Source: Levilactobacillus lindianensis (GTDB lineage Bacteria; Bacillota; Bacilli; Lactobacillales; Lactobacillaceae). From it: 38,109 nucleotides of DNA. This document shows positions 1 to 8,196 of the stretch, in pieces. A program made the translations under genes and the position numbers. Numbering within the stretch: the stretch's first letter is position 1; each line of letters begins with the position of its first letter. Under the pieces are notes generated by a model. The model saw nothing but the letters and a program-made list of their open reading frames with translations, was not told the DNA's origin and made no database searches. Location: positions 1-38,109 of the forward strand of contig NZ_RHOD01000019.1 of the NCBI RefSeq assembly GCF_003946095.1, in the 5' to 3' direction.

Positions 1-450
1 TGGGAAGTAGATACGGTGCTTTCTAGTCGAAGTGAGTCACGATCATGTCTGGTTACATTCGTAGAACGTAAGACCCGACTTCTATGGGCCATCAAAGCCC
101 CTAATAGAACGGCTAAGGCTCTAAACACCGCCTTTGGCAAGTTTATGGGGGCCTTCGGTCCCCAAGTAAAATCCATTACTGTTGATCATGGTAAAGAGTT
201 TGCCAATTATCAGGCCTTAGAACAGGATTATCAGATCAAAGTTTATTTTTGCCATCCATATTCACCATGGGAGCGAGGTTCCAATGAATATTTTAATAGG
301 CGGTTACGCTGGTTCTTCCCGAAAAAGACCAATTTTAGCCAAGTAACGACTGATGAGATCCTAGCAGCACTTGAACTAATTAATCAACGACCATTAAAAA
401 TACATCATCAACAGACTGCCATTGAAAGATTCCGGGCTTGTTCGGATTAA
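1..450 (+). mobile_element. IS30-family transposase, C-terminal part (cut by window edge)
   Basis: The frame is open from base 1, so the gene starts outside the window. It carries the end of an IS30-type integrase-fold (DDE) catalytic domain: WEVDTV at the very start would hold the first Asp, DHGKEF about 60 residues on the second, and the Glu lies in SPWERGSNEYFNRR, a form of the IS30 block usually read as TPWxRGSNEN. It ends at a TAA at 448-450. The stop is only 47 bp from the end of a lipoprotein gene on the other strand, so the right end of the element lies in that short gap; I could not identify the terminal inverted repeat. Whether the element is complete cannot be judged here. Confidence 0.88.
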
Positions 451-497
451 ACTTGTAATTTGCCGAAATATAAGTTCAATCGCCCTAGTTAGGCACT

Positions 498-1418
498 CTA
501 ATAGTTCATCACTTTAACGTTCTTAGTCTTAGTTTTATCGAATTGAACCTTAACATTCTTATTAGTCGTTTTGGTCAGAAAATAGAAATCTTTGTCATCC
601 GCAACACCCGTGTACCCTGTATACAAGTCGTCAAAGATATGATCAGGGGCATAATAAGTCCCTTGCAATGGAATGTTACTTGTTGCCATCTTGTACTCGG
701 GATAATTTGTTTTGTATTCATCGGTTACCAACGTGTCTACTGGTTGGTAACTACGTGCGGAATAGACGAGCCGTTCCGAGCCAACCTTATTACCAGAACT
801 ATCGGTGGTCACCTCAGCTCGCAAATCGCTAGCAAACGGGACTTTATACTTAGGTTCTTTGGACTTTAGATTCTTAGCAACTGACTGCAGGTATGAGACA
901 GTCTCTGCATCTGAATCCATATCTTCCTCCACTACCGACTTGTCTAAACCGATATCGTGTTTACGTCTTTCCGTGTCCGTTGCCAGGAGTTCCTTCGCAT
1001 CCTTAAAATTCTTTCGGGCCTCTTTAATCTGACTGGCTACCAATGAGTGATCGCCACTCACGAATTCATCAAAGCTAGCTCTATCCGCTTTTTTTAACGT
1101 TGCGATAATTTGTGAATCTGATTTCTTGTTAATCTCTTTAAACGACATCCCGGTACCCTTAGGGGAATAAGCCGTTATCTTCCCATCCTTGGTAACGAAT
1201 ATAGTCCTAATTTTTGTATTCTTACTTAATTCCCGATTCTGGCTGTCATCGTTACTGGCAAAATACCAAATTCGTTGATTTGAGGATTGGGCATCCTTGA
1301 GAAAAGTTATTTCCTTTGAATTAACTTGGTTGGCACCTGATTTTCCACAAGCTGCCAATGACAAAATCGCTGTCCCTAATAAAGCAACATTTATTAAGCG
1401 TTTGATATAACGTTTCAT
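498..1418 (-). CDS. Secreted lipoprotein of unknown function
   Basis: This encodes 306 residues with a clear lipoprotein signal: basic N-terminus, hydrophobic core, lipobox LAAC with the lipidated Cys at residue 24. The mature part is hydrophilic, Lys/Asp/Ser-rich, with a likely helical middle (about residues 100-190) and a C-terminal third rich in Tyr and Thr. I do not recognise a family; such proteins are common surface lipoproteins of lactobacilli. The start is ATG after a GGAGAG-like site. The 3' end lies almost against the IS30 transposase fragment, so the native C-terminus may have been altered by the insertion; the final residues (VKVMNY) give no clue either way. Confidence 0.72.
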   Translation of the reverse strand: MKRYIKRLINVALLGTAILSLAACGKSGANQVNSKEITFLKDAQSSNQRIWYFASNDDSQNRELSKNTKIRTIFVTKDGKITAYSPKGTGMSFKEINKKSDSQIIATLKKADRASFDEFVSGDHSLVASQIKEARKNFKDAKELLATDTERRKHDIGLDKSVVEEDMDSDAETVSYLQSVAKNLKSKEPKYKVPFASDLRAEVTTDSSGNKVGSERLVYSARSYQPVDTLVTDEYKTNYPEYKMATSNIPLQGTYYAPDHIFDDLYTGYTGVADDKDFYFLTKTTNKNVKVQFDKTKTKNVKVMNY

Positions 1419-1443
1419 ATTTGAACTCTCCTTAGAATAAATA

Positions 1444-1521
1444 TTATTTAAATAGATAAATCAGTAGCGGCGTCAGCAAATCAAACAGACTGCTGGCGAC
1501 TATCACGGCTAAAATCGGCAT
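1444..1521 (-). other. Tiny hydrophobic ORF, 25 codons, doubtful
   Basis: An ATG-started frame encodes MPILAVIVASSLF followed by DLLTPLLIYLFK and TAA, enough for one membrane helix. It sits in the gap downstream of the NlpC/P60 gene and upstream of the lipoprotein gene. There is no convincing ribosome binding site, and the ATG overlaps the T-rich end of a weak terminator hairpin. It could be a small membrane peptide, a fragment of a lost membrane gene, or chance. Confidence 0.2.
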
Positions 1522-1523
1522 AG

Positions 1524-1566
1524 AAAAAGAGGCCCAATTCAAATATTAAAAATTGAACCCCTTAGA
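1524..1566 (-). terminator. Weak hairpin with T-run after the NlpC/P60 gene
   Basis: On the minus strand AGGGGTTCAA and TTGAATTGGGCCT can pair imperfectly (TTCAA with TTGAA, AGG with CCT) and are followed by CTTTTTC. Position and T-run fit the terminator of the gene ending at 1629, but the stem is poor. Confidence 0.35.
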
Positions 1567-1628
1567 GTCCCCTTCATCAACACTTATTGACTAAGAGTCT
1601 TACTTGTATCTGTTGAACTATTTAAAGC

Positions 1629-2666
1629 TTAATGGAAAACACGGGCGATTCCTGCAACATTAGAACGTTGGCCGTTCTTGATTGGTTGAACCATGATCCG
1701 TGGTGGCCAGCTTTCGATGACCTTGCCTTTGCCTAAGTAAATGGCAACGTGCCAAATTGTGCGAGTTCCTGGTTGGTAATAGAAGACCAAGTCCCCACGC
1801 TTCTTGTGACGGTAAGCCACGTGTTGGAACTTCTTGCTTGCCCACAGGTTACGAGAATTCCATTCGTTACCTGGATAAGCATGGTGAATGGAGCTAATTG
1901 GCTTAGTATTGATACCACCGGCATACAGTGCCTGCATGACAAGACCAGAACAGTCGGTCCCATAGTTTGGTTTCGAGGAAGACCCTACCAGATAAGGATT
2001 GCCCTTATACTTGTAAGCTTGCTTGATCATGGCCTCGATATGAGCTGAGCGCCCGTTCCAGGCATGGGCACCTAATGGCGCAACGTAGGAATCAATGCTC
2101 TTCCAGCTGGATTTAGAAAAGCCCAGCTTGACCCAGGTCTTTTCGTTAACATTCCCGGTAGCTTTCAAGTGATGCTTATGCTGGAAATTCTTGACGGCAT
2201 AATACGTCGCTGAGTTGTACTTGTTGTACCCATTAGCGGTATGTAAACGACGCATAATCTTCCAAGTCTTGATGCCTTCGTAACCCCGCTTAACGGTATA
2301 GCCCACGCGACCGTAAGGCTTGATTTGCTTATAATTAACTTGATAATACTTCTTTGGGTTTTGGTAACCATTCGTCTTGGCAACGTAAGCCTTGTTGGCA
2401 GAAACGTAGATGCCGGTGTTCGTCTTTAACATCGGATTGCGACCTTCAACAGTCACTACCTTGGTGATTTTGGCGTAGTGACCCTTGTGAAATTTTGCAG
2501 CCTTGTGTTTCTTAGCGGCATCTTTATAGTAGGTAACCGTCTTCTTAACCCGGATAATACCAGGATTAGTGGTATAGTACTTGGCCTTAGTTTGCGCAAA
2601 AGCTGTGGTGCCAACGCTAGTAAGACCGGCAATGATGAGTAATGTAGCTAGCCAATGTTTCTTCAT
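1629..2666 (-). CDS. Secreted NlpC/P60 peptidoglycan hydrolase with a PG-binding domain
   Basis: The protein has 345 residues. A Sec signal peptide (residues 1-24, ending TTAFAQ) is followed by a basic, Tyr-rich SH3-like stretch (about 30-110), a peptidoglycan_binding_1-like domain (about 125-185, with TYYAVKNFQHKHHLKATGNV) and a C-terminal NlpC/P60 domain (about 205-345). The catalytic Cys is in TDCSGLV (C239) and the His in WHVAIYLG (H306). The family cleaves D-gamma-glutamyl-meso-DAP or related stem-peptide bonds in the cell wall. The ATG start follows a GGGGAGAA site. It is probably monocistronic, with a weak terminator at 1524-1566 and a long upstream gap to a divergent regulator. The family is sure; the exact bond cut is not. 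Confidence 0.9.
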   Translation of the reverse strand: MKKHWLATLLIIAGLTSVGTTAFAQTKAKYYTTNPGIIRVKKTVTYYKDAAKKHKAAKFHKGHYAKITKVVTVEGRNPMLKTNTGIYVSANKAYVAKTNGYQNPKKYYQVNYKQIKPYGRVGYTVKRGYEGIKTWKIMRRLHTANGYNKYNSATYYAVKNFQHKHHLKATGNVNEKTWVKLGFSKSSWKSIDSYVAPLGAHAWNGRSAHIEAMIKQAYKYKGNPYLVGSSSKPNYGTDCSGLVMQALYAGGINTKPISSIHHAYPGNEWNSRNLWASKKFQHVAYRHKKRGDLVFYYQPGTRTIWHVAIYLGKGKVIESWPPRIMVQPIKNGQRSNVAGIARVFH

Positions 2667-3245
2667 GATGTTTCTCCCCTTTGTGAATCTATTTACTGAA
2701 TCTCTAATTAGTCACTTAAAGCCTAAAGGCAAGGTTCACTAGCCATTGACAACGACCAGGTTTGCAAACGTTTATGTAAGTTTCTACCTTCATAGGCCTT
2801 AAATCATTTAACGGACGGATAATCCATCGGAATGATGGTTTTATCGCTTATCATTGTAACGCTACTAAGATTTTGAAACAATACGGATATTCTGGAAGAA
2901 CCCTGTTGTTACAGCATTCTCAGAGCAAATTGCTCGTACAATGAAATCATTCACTGAATTACCACTTGTGACTTTTATCATCGTATGACAGGTGAATAGC
3001 GGCCTCATTTTCGAAATTCTGACTCAGTGATGGCGAAAAATAGCACAATTACCCGTCAGCTAAAATAGTTCCTAGTTTTGGACTCATCCCTCCTTAACCA
3101 CATTTATCCAATGACTCCAGTCTAGTATAAAACAAATGAGTACTATTTTCCTTATTTTTCTAAATAAAAGGTCTTTTTTTCTCTGTCAATGACCTAAATA
3201 CTCCCTTAAGGTTAGCTTTAACACCACAATAGGAGATAGCCAACC
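2667..3245. other. 579-bp intergenic region between divergent genes
   Basis: It separates the cell-wall hydrolase (leftward) from the XRE gene (rightward) and must hold both promoters. I could not pin down a clean promoter on either side. Near 2770 the sequence TAAACGTTTGCA matches the core of a catabolite-responsive element but lacks the leading TG, so it is weak. An AGGAGA ribosome binding site lies at 3231-3236 just before the XRE start. No coding or clear RNA signal is visible in the AT-rich rest. Confidence 0.5.
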
Positions 3246-3557
3246 ATGCAAACCTCAATTAGTAAACTGGTGAATCAGAAACGACGCGCATTAGATTTAA
3301 CCATTGAACAATTAGCTGAAAGAGCTAGCGTTTCCGTTAGCTTAATCTCGCGAATCGAACGTGGAGAACTCGCGAATATCAGTCTTAACAAGCTTCAGTC
3401 GATTGCGTCAGCCCTGAACCTAACCTTAAGCGACTTTTTCACCGATGACGCCCTGACTGGAATCCACACCTTAGAATTAATTTCCTATCTAAAGTCACTG
3501 CCAGAAAACCAACGTGAAATCGTCTCAGAAAGTATCCTGAAAATTTTAAAATTATAG
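3246..3557 (+). CDS. Small XRE-family transcriptional regulator
   Basis: This encodes 103 residues. The N-terminal 65 form a helix-turn-helix of the HTH_3/XRE type: LTIEQLAERASVSVSLISRI is the helix-turn-recognition-helix segment, followed by ERGELANISLNKLQSIASAL. The C-terminal 35 residues are a short helical tail (LPENQREIVSESILKILKL), likely for dimerisation. Such proteins are DNA-binding repressors or antitoxins. The start is ATG preceded by AGGAGA at good spacing. It is convergent with the next gene and overlaps it by 6 bp at the stop codons. No toxin partner is evident, and its target is unknown. Confidence 0.88.
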   Translation: MQTSISKLVNQKRRALDLTIEQLAERASVSVSLISRIERGELANISLNKLQSIASALNLTLSDFFTDDALTGIHTLELISYLKSLPENQREIVSESILKILKL

Positions 3558-3779
3558 TTGGTACTTCTGTACAATTAGGTTTGCGATCTCAGGCAGTGTA
3601 TACTCACCCGCATGCATCTGATACTCGGCAACCAAATCAATCACACCAGTCGGCAACCTAATTTCAAAAATACGAAATCTTCGGTAATCAATCCGGTGGT
3701 TCGAACCGCGGTCGATCAGGAACTTCAAATCTTGTAGCAGTTGTAACCTGCTCAACAATGGATTTGCTGTCTTTTCCAC
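3552..3779 (-). CDS. 75-residue protein of unknown function
   Basis: The reading frame starts at GTG (3777-3779), 9 bases after a good AGGAG site, which supports it as a real gene. The protein is soluble and mixed in charge: a helical N-terminus (LLSRLQLLQDLKFLID), a basic centre (RIDYRRFRIFEIRLP) and a C-terminal helix (LPEIANLIVQKYQL). I do not recognise a family. It is convergent with the XRE gene, overlapping by 6 bp. Directly upstream, in the same orientation, stands a strong terminator hairpin (3794-3837), so its expression would depend on read-through or on transcription starting just past the hairpin. Confidence 0.6.
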   Translation of the reverse strand: MEKTANPLLSRLQLLQDLKFLIDRGSNHRIDYRRFRIFEIRLPTGVIDLVAEYQMHAGEYTLPEIANLIVQKYQL

Positions 3780-3793
3780 ACTCAGTCACTCCT

Positions 3794-3837
3794 AAAAAAA
3801 TAAGCTAGCCTCAACCAAATTGGTTAAAACTAGCTTA
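3794..3837 (-). terminator. Strong intrinsic terminator in the 5' leader of the 75-residue gene
   Basis: On the minus strand TAAGCTAG and CTAGCTTA form an 8-bp perfect stem, extended inward by AACC/GGTT, and seven T follow. A perfect TTGACA -35 box lies 100 bp upstream (3936-3941, minus), though no good -10 is seen. The hairpin ends 10 bases before the AGGAG of the 75-residue gene, so it is either an attenuator or the end of a small RNA of roughly 110-120 nt. Confidence 0.75.
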
Positions 3838-3967
3838 CCGCGCCCTCGCAATAAAAAACAGACTTGTAAAAATCTGAAAATTAATTTGTGGGGGTAGCAA
3901 TTAAATTTATTTAAGTAAATTAATTTTAACATGCCTGTCAAGTCTCAAGCAATTAGGCAAAATAAAA

Positions 3968-4006
3968 GGACCGTTACTGGCGAATTTTTTCGACTAGTAG
4001 CGATCC
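3968..4006 (-). terminator. Terminator of the small secreted protein gene
   Basis: An imperfect hairpin: GGACCGTTACTGG pairs with CTAGTAGCGATCC with several G-T wobbles. TTTTATTTT follows on the minus strand, and a T-run also lies on the plus side. Its sequence is clearly related to the guaA terminator at 4746-4783. Confidence 0.75.
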
Positions 4007-4093
4007 TTTTCCATTACCAAATTACGGTAAGAAACTCTCTAACTATTTACAAAGACTATTAAAGTTGGACTCGTAAGGCCCATTGGCGATAAT

Positions 4094-4510
4094 TTACAAC
4101 TGTGCCTTATGCGCCTTAACCTTCTTCAACATGTTAGTCACCGACTTAGGCGCTTTGGCTTTCTTCAAAGCGCTACTCCGGACCCAACCAGTGAAACCAG
4201 ATGCATTTTTAAACTTGTAATAGACGGCTTTTTTACCATTTTGGGTAACATGCGACGCGTAGGTAACGAGCACATACTCCCCTTTGTCACCGAAGGCCCC
4301 AAGCCAGAAGATACTCTTGATCTTGAGCTTACCGTTAGAATAGATATCGGCTTTCTTGGTTTTGATTTTATATGTTTGATTTTTGACGTTTTTGTAATAC
4401 CGGAATTTAGTGCTAGCTGAAGCTGTAACGGGATTCGTCGTGGTGATAACACCGCCAGCGACACCCAACGTCACAGCAATAATGGCGATTAACTTTGTGA
4501 TCTTCGACAT
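4094..4510 (-). CDS. Small secreted SH3-like protein
   Basis: This encodes 138 residues with a Sec signal peptide of about 32 residues (hydrophobic IAIIAVTLGVAGGVI, cleavage near TASAS-TK). The mature 105 residues are very basic (many Lys), with short beta-type segments such as KADIYSNGKLKIKS and a Trp-containing GWVRSSALKKA motif near the end. This resembles the SH3-like or surface-layer repeat modules that lactobacilli attach to the wall, so wall binding is likely but unproven. The start is ATG after AGGAGG. It has its own promoter (extended -10 near 4611) and terminator. The gene lies between two related hairpins. Confidence 0.7.
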   Translation of the reverse strand: MSKITKLIAIIAVTLGVAGGVITTTNPVTASASTKFRYYKNVKNQTYKIKTKKADIYSNGKLKIKSIFWLGAFGDKGEYVLVTYASHVTQNGKKAVYYKFKNASGFTGWVRSSALKKAKAPKSVTNMLKKVKAHKAQL

Positions 4511-4610
4511 GATAACTTCCTCCTAATAAAGTAAAGTACAAATTGATAGGGACAATAGTCTTCCTCCCAGTTAACTGCTTATCGAATTGTTTATTACGCT
4601 TAACGACTGT

Positions 4611-4618
4611 ATTGTATC
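4611..4618 (-). promoter_or_regulatory. Extended -10 promoter of the small secreted protein gene
   Basis: The minus strand reads TGATACAAT, an extended -10 (TGN plus TACAAT), about 100 bp before the start codon. No clear -35 box is visible. Confidence 0.5.
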
Positions 4619-4741
4619 ACAATAAAGTATTATTATCCCTAATTGATTTTTAAAAAGGTACTTTAATACTTAAAAATAACAAGTGAGGACCGTTGAACGT
4701 TAGATTTAACCACAAATTTATTGAAAAATCTGACACAAACT

Positions 4742-4787
4742 AAAAGGACCACTACTAGCGAAGCTTGCGACTAGTAGTGGTCCTTCT
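4742..4787 (-). terminator. Terminator of guaA
   Basis: GGACCACTACTAG and CTAGTAGTGGTCC form a 13-bp perfect stem followed by TTTTAG on the minus strand. It lies 120 bp after the guaA stop. On the plus side the stem is followed by TTCTTC, so it may work weakly in both directions. Confidence 0.85.
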
Positions 4788-4907
4788 TCAGTCCTCGTTT
4801 ACCAAACGACTGTTAAGGGACTCGTTGATTTTAAGCTAAATTCGACTAAGCGTGGACTCAGTGACTGTCATTTTATCGACAATCGCCACTCAATTTAGTC
4901 ATGGGAA

Positions 4908-6464
4908 TTATTCCCACTCAATTGTCGAAGGCGGCTTGCTCGTGACATCATAAAGGATGCGGTTCACGTGATCCACTTCGTTTACGATCCGCACGGAGAT
5001 CTCCTGCAGAACGTCCCATGGAATCCGGGCGAAGTCTGCCGTCATCCCATCAATCGAAGTTACGGCCCGGATTCCTACGGCATAGTCGTAGGTCCGGCCG
5101 TCACCCATGACACCGACACTCTTGATGTTTGGCAAGACCGTAAAGTATTGCCAGATATCACGGTCGAGGCCGGCTTTCTTGATTTCCTCACGCAGAATTA
5201 AGTCACTATCGCGAACGATCTGTAACTTTTCTGGCGTGATTTCACCAAGGACCCGAATCCCTAAACCGGGACCGGGGAATGGTTGCCGCCAAACGAGGTC
5301 GCTGGGCATCCCCAACTTTTCCCCCAATTCGCGGGCTTCATCCTTGAACAATGACCGCAGAGGTTCGATTAACTGGAAGTGCATGTCTTCTGGCAACCCA
5401 CCGACATTGTGGTGCGACTTGATAGTTTGCGCCGTATCGGTCCCACTTTCAATCACATCGGTATACAGGGTACCTTGTGCCAGGAAGTCAATCCCATCGA
5501 GCTTTTGAGCCTCGTCATTAAAGACTTGGATAAACTCATTGCCGATAATCTTCCGTTTCTTTTCGGGTTCGGTGACGCCAGCCAGCTTACTTAAGAAGCG
5601 GTCTTGCGCGTCCACCTTAACGATGTTCAACCCAAACTTACCTTCCAGACTCGCCATGACCTGTTCGGCTTCACCCTTACGGAGCAAGCCGTGGTCGACG
5701 AAGATACTGGTCAGCTGCGTGCCAATGGCCTTGTGCAGGAGGACGCCAACAACTGAGGAGTCAACCCCACCAGACAATCCGAGGAGGACGCGCTTGTCGC
5801 CCACCGTTTCTCGGATATGTTCAATTTGCAGGTCAATGAAGTCATCCATGGACCAGTTGGACTCGGCGCCACAGACATCGAAGGCAAAGTGCTTTAGGAT
5901 ATCATTCCCAAATTCCGTATTCCGAACTTCCGCGTGGAATTGAATGCCATAGAAGTTACGGTCAACGTCTTGCATGGCCGAAATCGGGCAATTTTCGCTC
6001 GTAGCCACGCGTTCGAAGCCATCCGGCACCTGGGTCACCAGGTCACCGTGGCTCATCCACACCGTCTGTTGCTTGGGTGTGTCTTTGAACAGTCTAGCAT
6101 CATCGCTAAGAACGGTGATATCCGCACGCCCATATTCACGGTTGTCGGCGGATTCCACCTTCCCACCGGTCAGGCTGTGGGCCATCAGTTGCATCCCATA
6201 GCAGATCCCCAGAATTGGAATGCCCAATTCGAAAATCTCAGGGTCAACATTAAAGGCACTGCTGTCATACACACTGTTTGGTCCCCCGGAGAAGATAATC
6301 CCCTTGGGGCCCCAAGCCTTGATCTCGGCGGCACTCATGGTGTGTGCCTTGAGTTCGGAGTAAACGCCCATGTCACGAATCCGGCGTGTGATCAATTGAT
6401 TATACTGACTACCAAAGTCTAGGACGATGATTTTGTCAAATTTTGACATATCAACGTTTGCCAA
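4908..6464 (-). CDS. guaA: GMP synthase (glutamine-hydrolysing)
   Basis: GuaA converts XMP to GMP with ATP and glutamine in the cytosol. The N-terminal class I glutamine amidotransferase domain has the nucleophile in GICYGMQ (C88) and the His-x-Glu in QFHAEV (H177, E179); the usual FHPEV proline is Ala here. The ATP pyrophosphatase domain follows with the PP-loop SGGVDS (about 231-236), then the dimerisation domain ending [10 protein letters not shown] choose the TTG at 6462-6464: it lies 8 bases after AAAGGG and gives 518 residues, the usual family length. The in-frame GTG at 6471 sits directly on that ribosome binding site. It follows the GNAT-like gene after about 80 bp and ends at its own terminator. 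Confidence 0.97.
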   Translation of the reverse strand: MANVDMSKFDKIIVLDFGSQYNQLITRRIRDMGVYSELKAHTMSAAEIKAWGPKGIIFSGGPNSVYDSSAFNVDPEIFELGIPILGICYGMQLMAHSLTGGKVESADNREYGRADITVLSDDARLFKDTPKQQTVWMSHGDLVTQVPDGFERVATSENCPISAMQDVDRNFYGIQFHAEVRNTEFGNDILKHFAFDVCGAESNWSMDDFIDLQIEHIRETVGDKRVLLGLSGGVDSSVVGVLLHKAIGTQLTSIFVDHGLLRKGEAEQVMASLEGKFGLNIVKVDAQDRFLSKLAGVTEPEKKRKIIGNEFIQVFNDEAQKLDGIDFLAQGTLYTDVIESGTDTAQTIKSHHNVGGLPEDMHFQLIEPLRSLFKDEARELGEKLGMPSDLVWRQPFPGPGLGIRVLGEITPEKLQIVRDSDLILREEIKKAGLDRDIWQYFTVLPNIKSVGVMGDGRTYDYAVGIRAVTSIDGMTADFARIPWDVLQEISVRIVNEVDHVNRILYDVTSKPPSTIEWE

Positions 6465-6545
6465 GCCATTCACCCTTTCTTCTTTTTCAACATTGCTTAT
6501 ATCATACAGATTTCTGAAACGCGGGTCAATGCAAAACTAACCCAA

Positions 6546-7124
6546 CTAGTTAAGCCGATAACGCAAATGCACGTAGGGCTGCCGGTCGAGCTGACGATAG
6601 GCACTGACCACAAAGCCAAACTCCGCGGCTAACTGAGCATTGCGACTGCCAGGCCGCACGTCCATCCCCACGACCTGCGCACCACTCTGACGGGCCTGTC
6701 GCAGGGCATCGGCCATCAGCCATTCATCAAACCACCATTGCTGGTAAGTCTTATTGGCTGAACGCGGGCGCACCGTTAACAAATCTAAATACCACTCGTC
6801 CGGTAAGGCACGAAGGGTTACCACTGGTTGCTGTGGTGGCACCACCTGCAGGCGTTCAAACAACGCCGACCACTGATTGTCCAGAGTCGATTCCACCGCG
6901 GCAGGATACCCATAAGCCACCCCAACGGCAACCCCTTGGTTCTGGTAAACACGCGCCTGGGGATAACCGTAACGGAAGTTTTCTTGATGGTAGCCGACAA
7001 ATAACAACTGTGAAAGCTGTTCCTTGGTCAGTCGCCGCAGCCGACGCAGATGCCGCCGTTCCAACTCGTGTAGCACCAGGATTGCCACCGCATCGGCATC
7101 AACAATTGTTGCCGCTCGTAACAT
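6546..7124 (-). CDS. GNAT-like N-acetyltransferase family protein
   Basis: This encodes 192 residues. The layout fits the GNAT fold: an N-terminal RAATIVDADAVAILVLHELE segment, a central strand-rich part (VAVGVAYGYPAAVE), then LPDEWYLDLLTVRPRS, the typical strand 4 and beta-bulge before the acetyl-CoA loop. QSGAQVVGMDVRPGSRNAQL and AEFGFVV follow, where GNAT enzymes have the N-x-x-A-x-x-x-Y/F-x-x-x-GF pattern. The classic Q/RxxGxG/A acetyl-CoA motif is poorly kept (RSANKTYQ). The substrate is unknown. It starts with ATG 11 bp after the coaA stop, so the two are surely co-transcribed. Confidence 0.75.
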   Translation of the reverse strand: MLRAATIVDADAVAILVLHELERRHLRRLRRLTKEQLSQLLFVGYHQENFRYGYPQARVYQNQGVAVGVAYGYPAAVESTLDNQWSALFERLQVVPPQQPVVTLRALPDEWYLDLLTVRPRSANKTYQQWWFDEWLMADALRQARQSGAQVVGMDVRPGSRNAQLAAEFGFVVSAYRQLDRQPYVHLRYRLN

Positions 7125-7135
7125 GGCCTCATCCC

Positions 7136-8062
7136 CTAATACTTTCGCAGGAGCAACCGATCAATCCGGTGGCCCACCGTCTTATGAATAATCATATCTG
7201 CCCGATTGCGCGTCGGCAGAATATACTCTTCCAGATTTTTCAAATCAATGTCATGCCAGACCTGCCGAGCCTTCGCTAGGGCCACATTTCGGTCGCCCGT
7301 GGCATAGGGGTAGTAATAGTTCGACGGGTCCTGGAAGGCCGTCTCTAATAGCAACTGGAATCGTTCCAGGAACCAATCCTCAATCAGATCCGAATCGGCA
7401 TCGACGTAAATGGAGAAGTCGGTAAAATCGCTAACATAAATCTGTTCATTTGTCGGTAATTGCAGGGTGTTAATTCCCTCCACGATCAGAATGTCCGGAT
7501 GCTCAATGTAGTCGAACTGGTCAGGCACAATGTCGTAAACCTTATGGGAATACACGGGTGACTTCACCAGTGGTGCCCCTGACTTCACAGCATTTAGGAA
7601 GTGAATCAACCCGGCCATGTCGTAACTCTCTGGGAAGCCTTTACGACTCATCAAGCCTCGTTTCTTTAGCTCTTCGTTAGAGTAGAGGAACCCGTCGGTC
7701 GTAATCAGTTGGATTCGCTGATCGGTGAAGTAGTGATTGAGTAGCACCTCTAACAGGCGTGCCGCGGTACTCTTACCAACTGCCACACTTCCAGCAATCC
7801 CGATGATAAAGGGAATCCGGTGGGCCGGTTGTTGCAAAAAGGCCGCCTGATCACGTTGTAGTTGGCGGTAATGTTCGACCTGTAATCGCAACAGATGCAC
7901 CAATGGAATGTAGACATCCTGAACATCTTGTAGCGAAATCCGGTCATTGAAGGCCTTGATCTGCCGCAGACTCTCCGGCGTCAATGGCAACGTTGCGCGG
8001 TCGGCAAAGCCTTGCCACTCCTCGCGAGAAAACGCATTGTAATTAATGGGATCACTCATCAT
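7136..8062 (-). CDS. coaA: Pantothenate kinase, type I (CoaA)
   Basis: CoaA phosphorylates pantothenate with ATP, the first and controlling step of coenzyme A synthesis. The 308 residues match the family. The P-loop GIAGSVAVGKSTAA lies near residue 90, followed by ITTDGFLYSNEEL, RKGFPESYDM, the SPVYSHKVYDIVPD segment and ILIVEGINTLQ, all hallmark blocks of type I pantothenate kinase. The N-terminal start block YNAFSREEW is also typical. ATG follows GAGGTG; a second ATG one codon later is an equal choice. It heads a leftward group with the GNAT-like gene and possibly guaA. Confidence 0.96.
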   Translation of the reverse strand: MMSDPINYNAFSREEWQGFADRATLPLTPESLRQIKAFNDRISLQDVQDVYIPLVHLLRLQVEHYRQLQRDQAAFLQQPAHRIPFIIGIAGSVAVGKSTAARLLEVLLNHYFTDQRIQLITTDGFLYSNEELKKRGLMSRKGFPESYDMAGLIHFLNAVKSGAPLVKSPVYSHKVYDIVPDQFDYIEHPDILIVEGINTLQLPTNEQIYVSDFTDFSIYVDADSDLIEDWFLERFQLLLETAFQDPSNYYYPYATGDRNVALAKARQVWHDIDLKNLEEYILPTRNRADMIIHKTVGHRIDRLLLRKY

Positions 8063-8165
8063 AACACCTCAACCTTACTCTGAAATAATTAGTCACATTA
8101 TACCGCAACTTCACCCCATTTGCCTGGTTTCTCCCACGTTGCTAGACGCCCTAGAAAAGCCAAAA

Positions 8166-8196
8166 GAGCCGCACCCTTCGGCACAACTCCTCATCT
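8166..8196 (-). terminator. Possible weak terminator after helD
   Basis: Just after the helD stop the minus strand has GCCG and CGGC arms around a 7-base loop followed by TCTTTT. The stem is short, so this is tentative. Confidence 0.35.

Noticed and set aside
2767-2781. cre site upstream of the NlpC/P60 gene
   Set aside because: Only the core TAAACGTTTGCA fits; the leading TG of the consensus is missing, so it is likely chance in AT-rich DNA.
3246-3779. XRE regulator and convergent 75-residue protein as a toxin-antitoxin pair
   Set aside because: Toxin-antitoxin genes are almost always co-directional and overlapping; these converge, and the 75-residue protein resembles no toxin family I know.
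4109-6422. Long plus-strand open frames opposite the secreted protein gene and guaA (for example 5934-6422)
   Set aside because: They lie wholly antisense to well-supported genes, lack ribosome binding sites, and have no recognisable motifs. They are side effects of codon bias.
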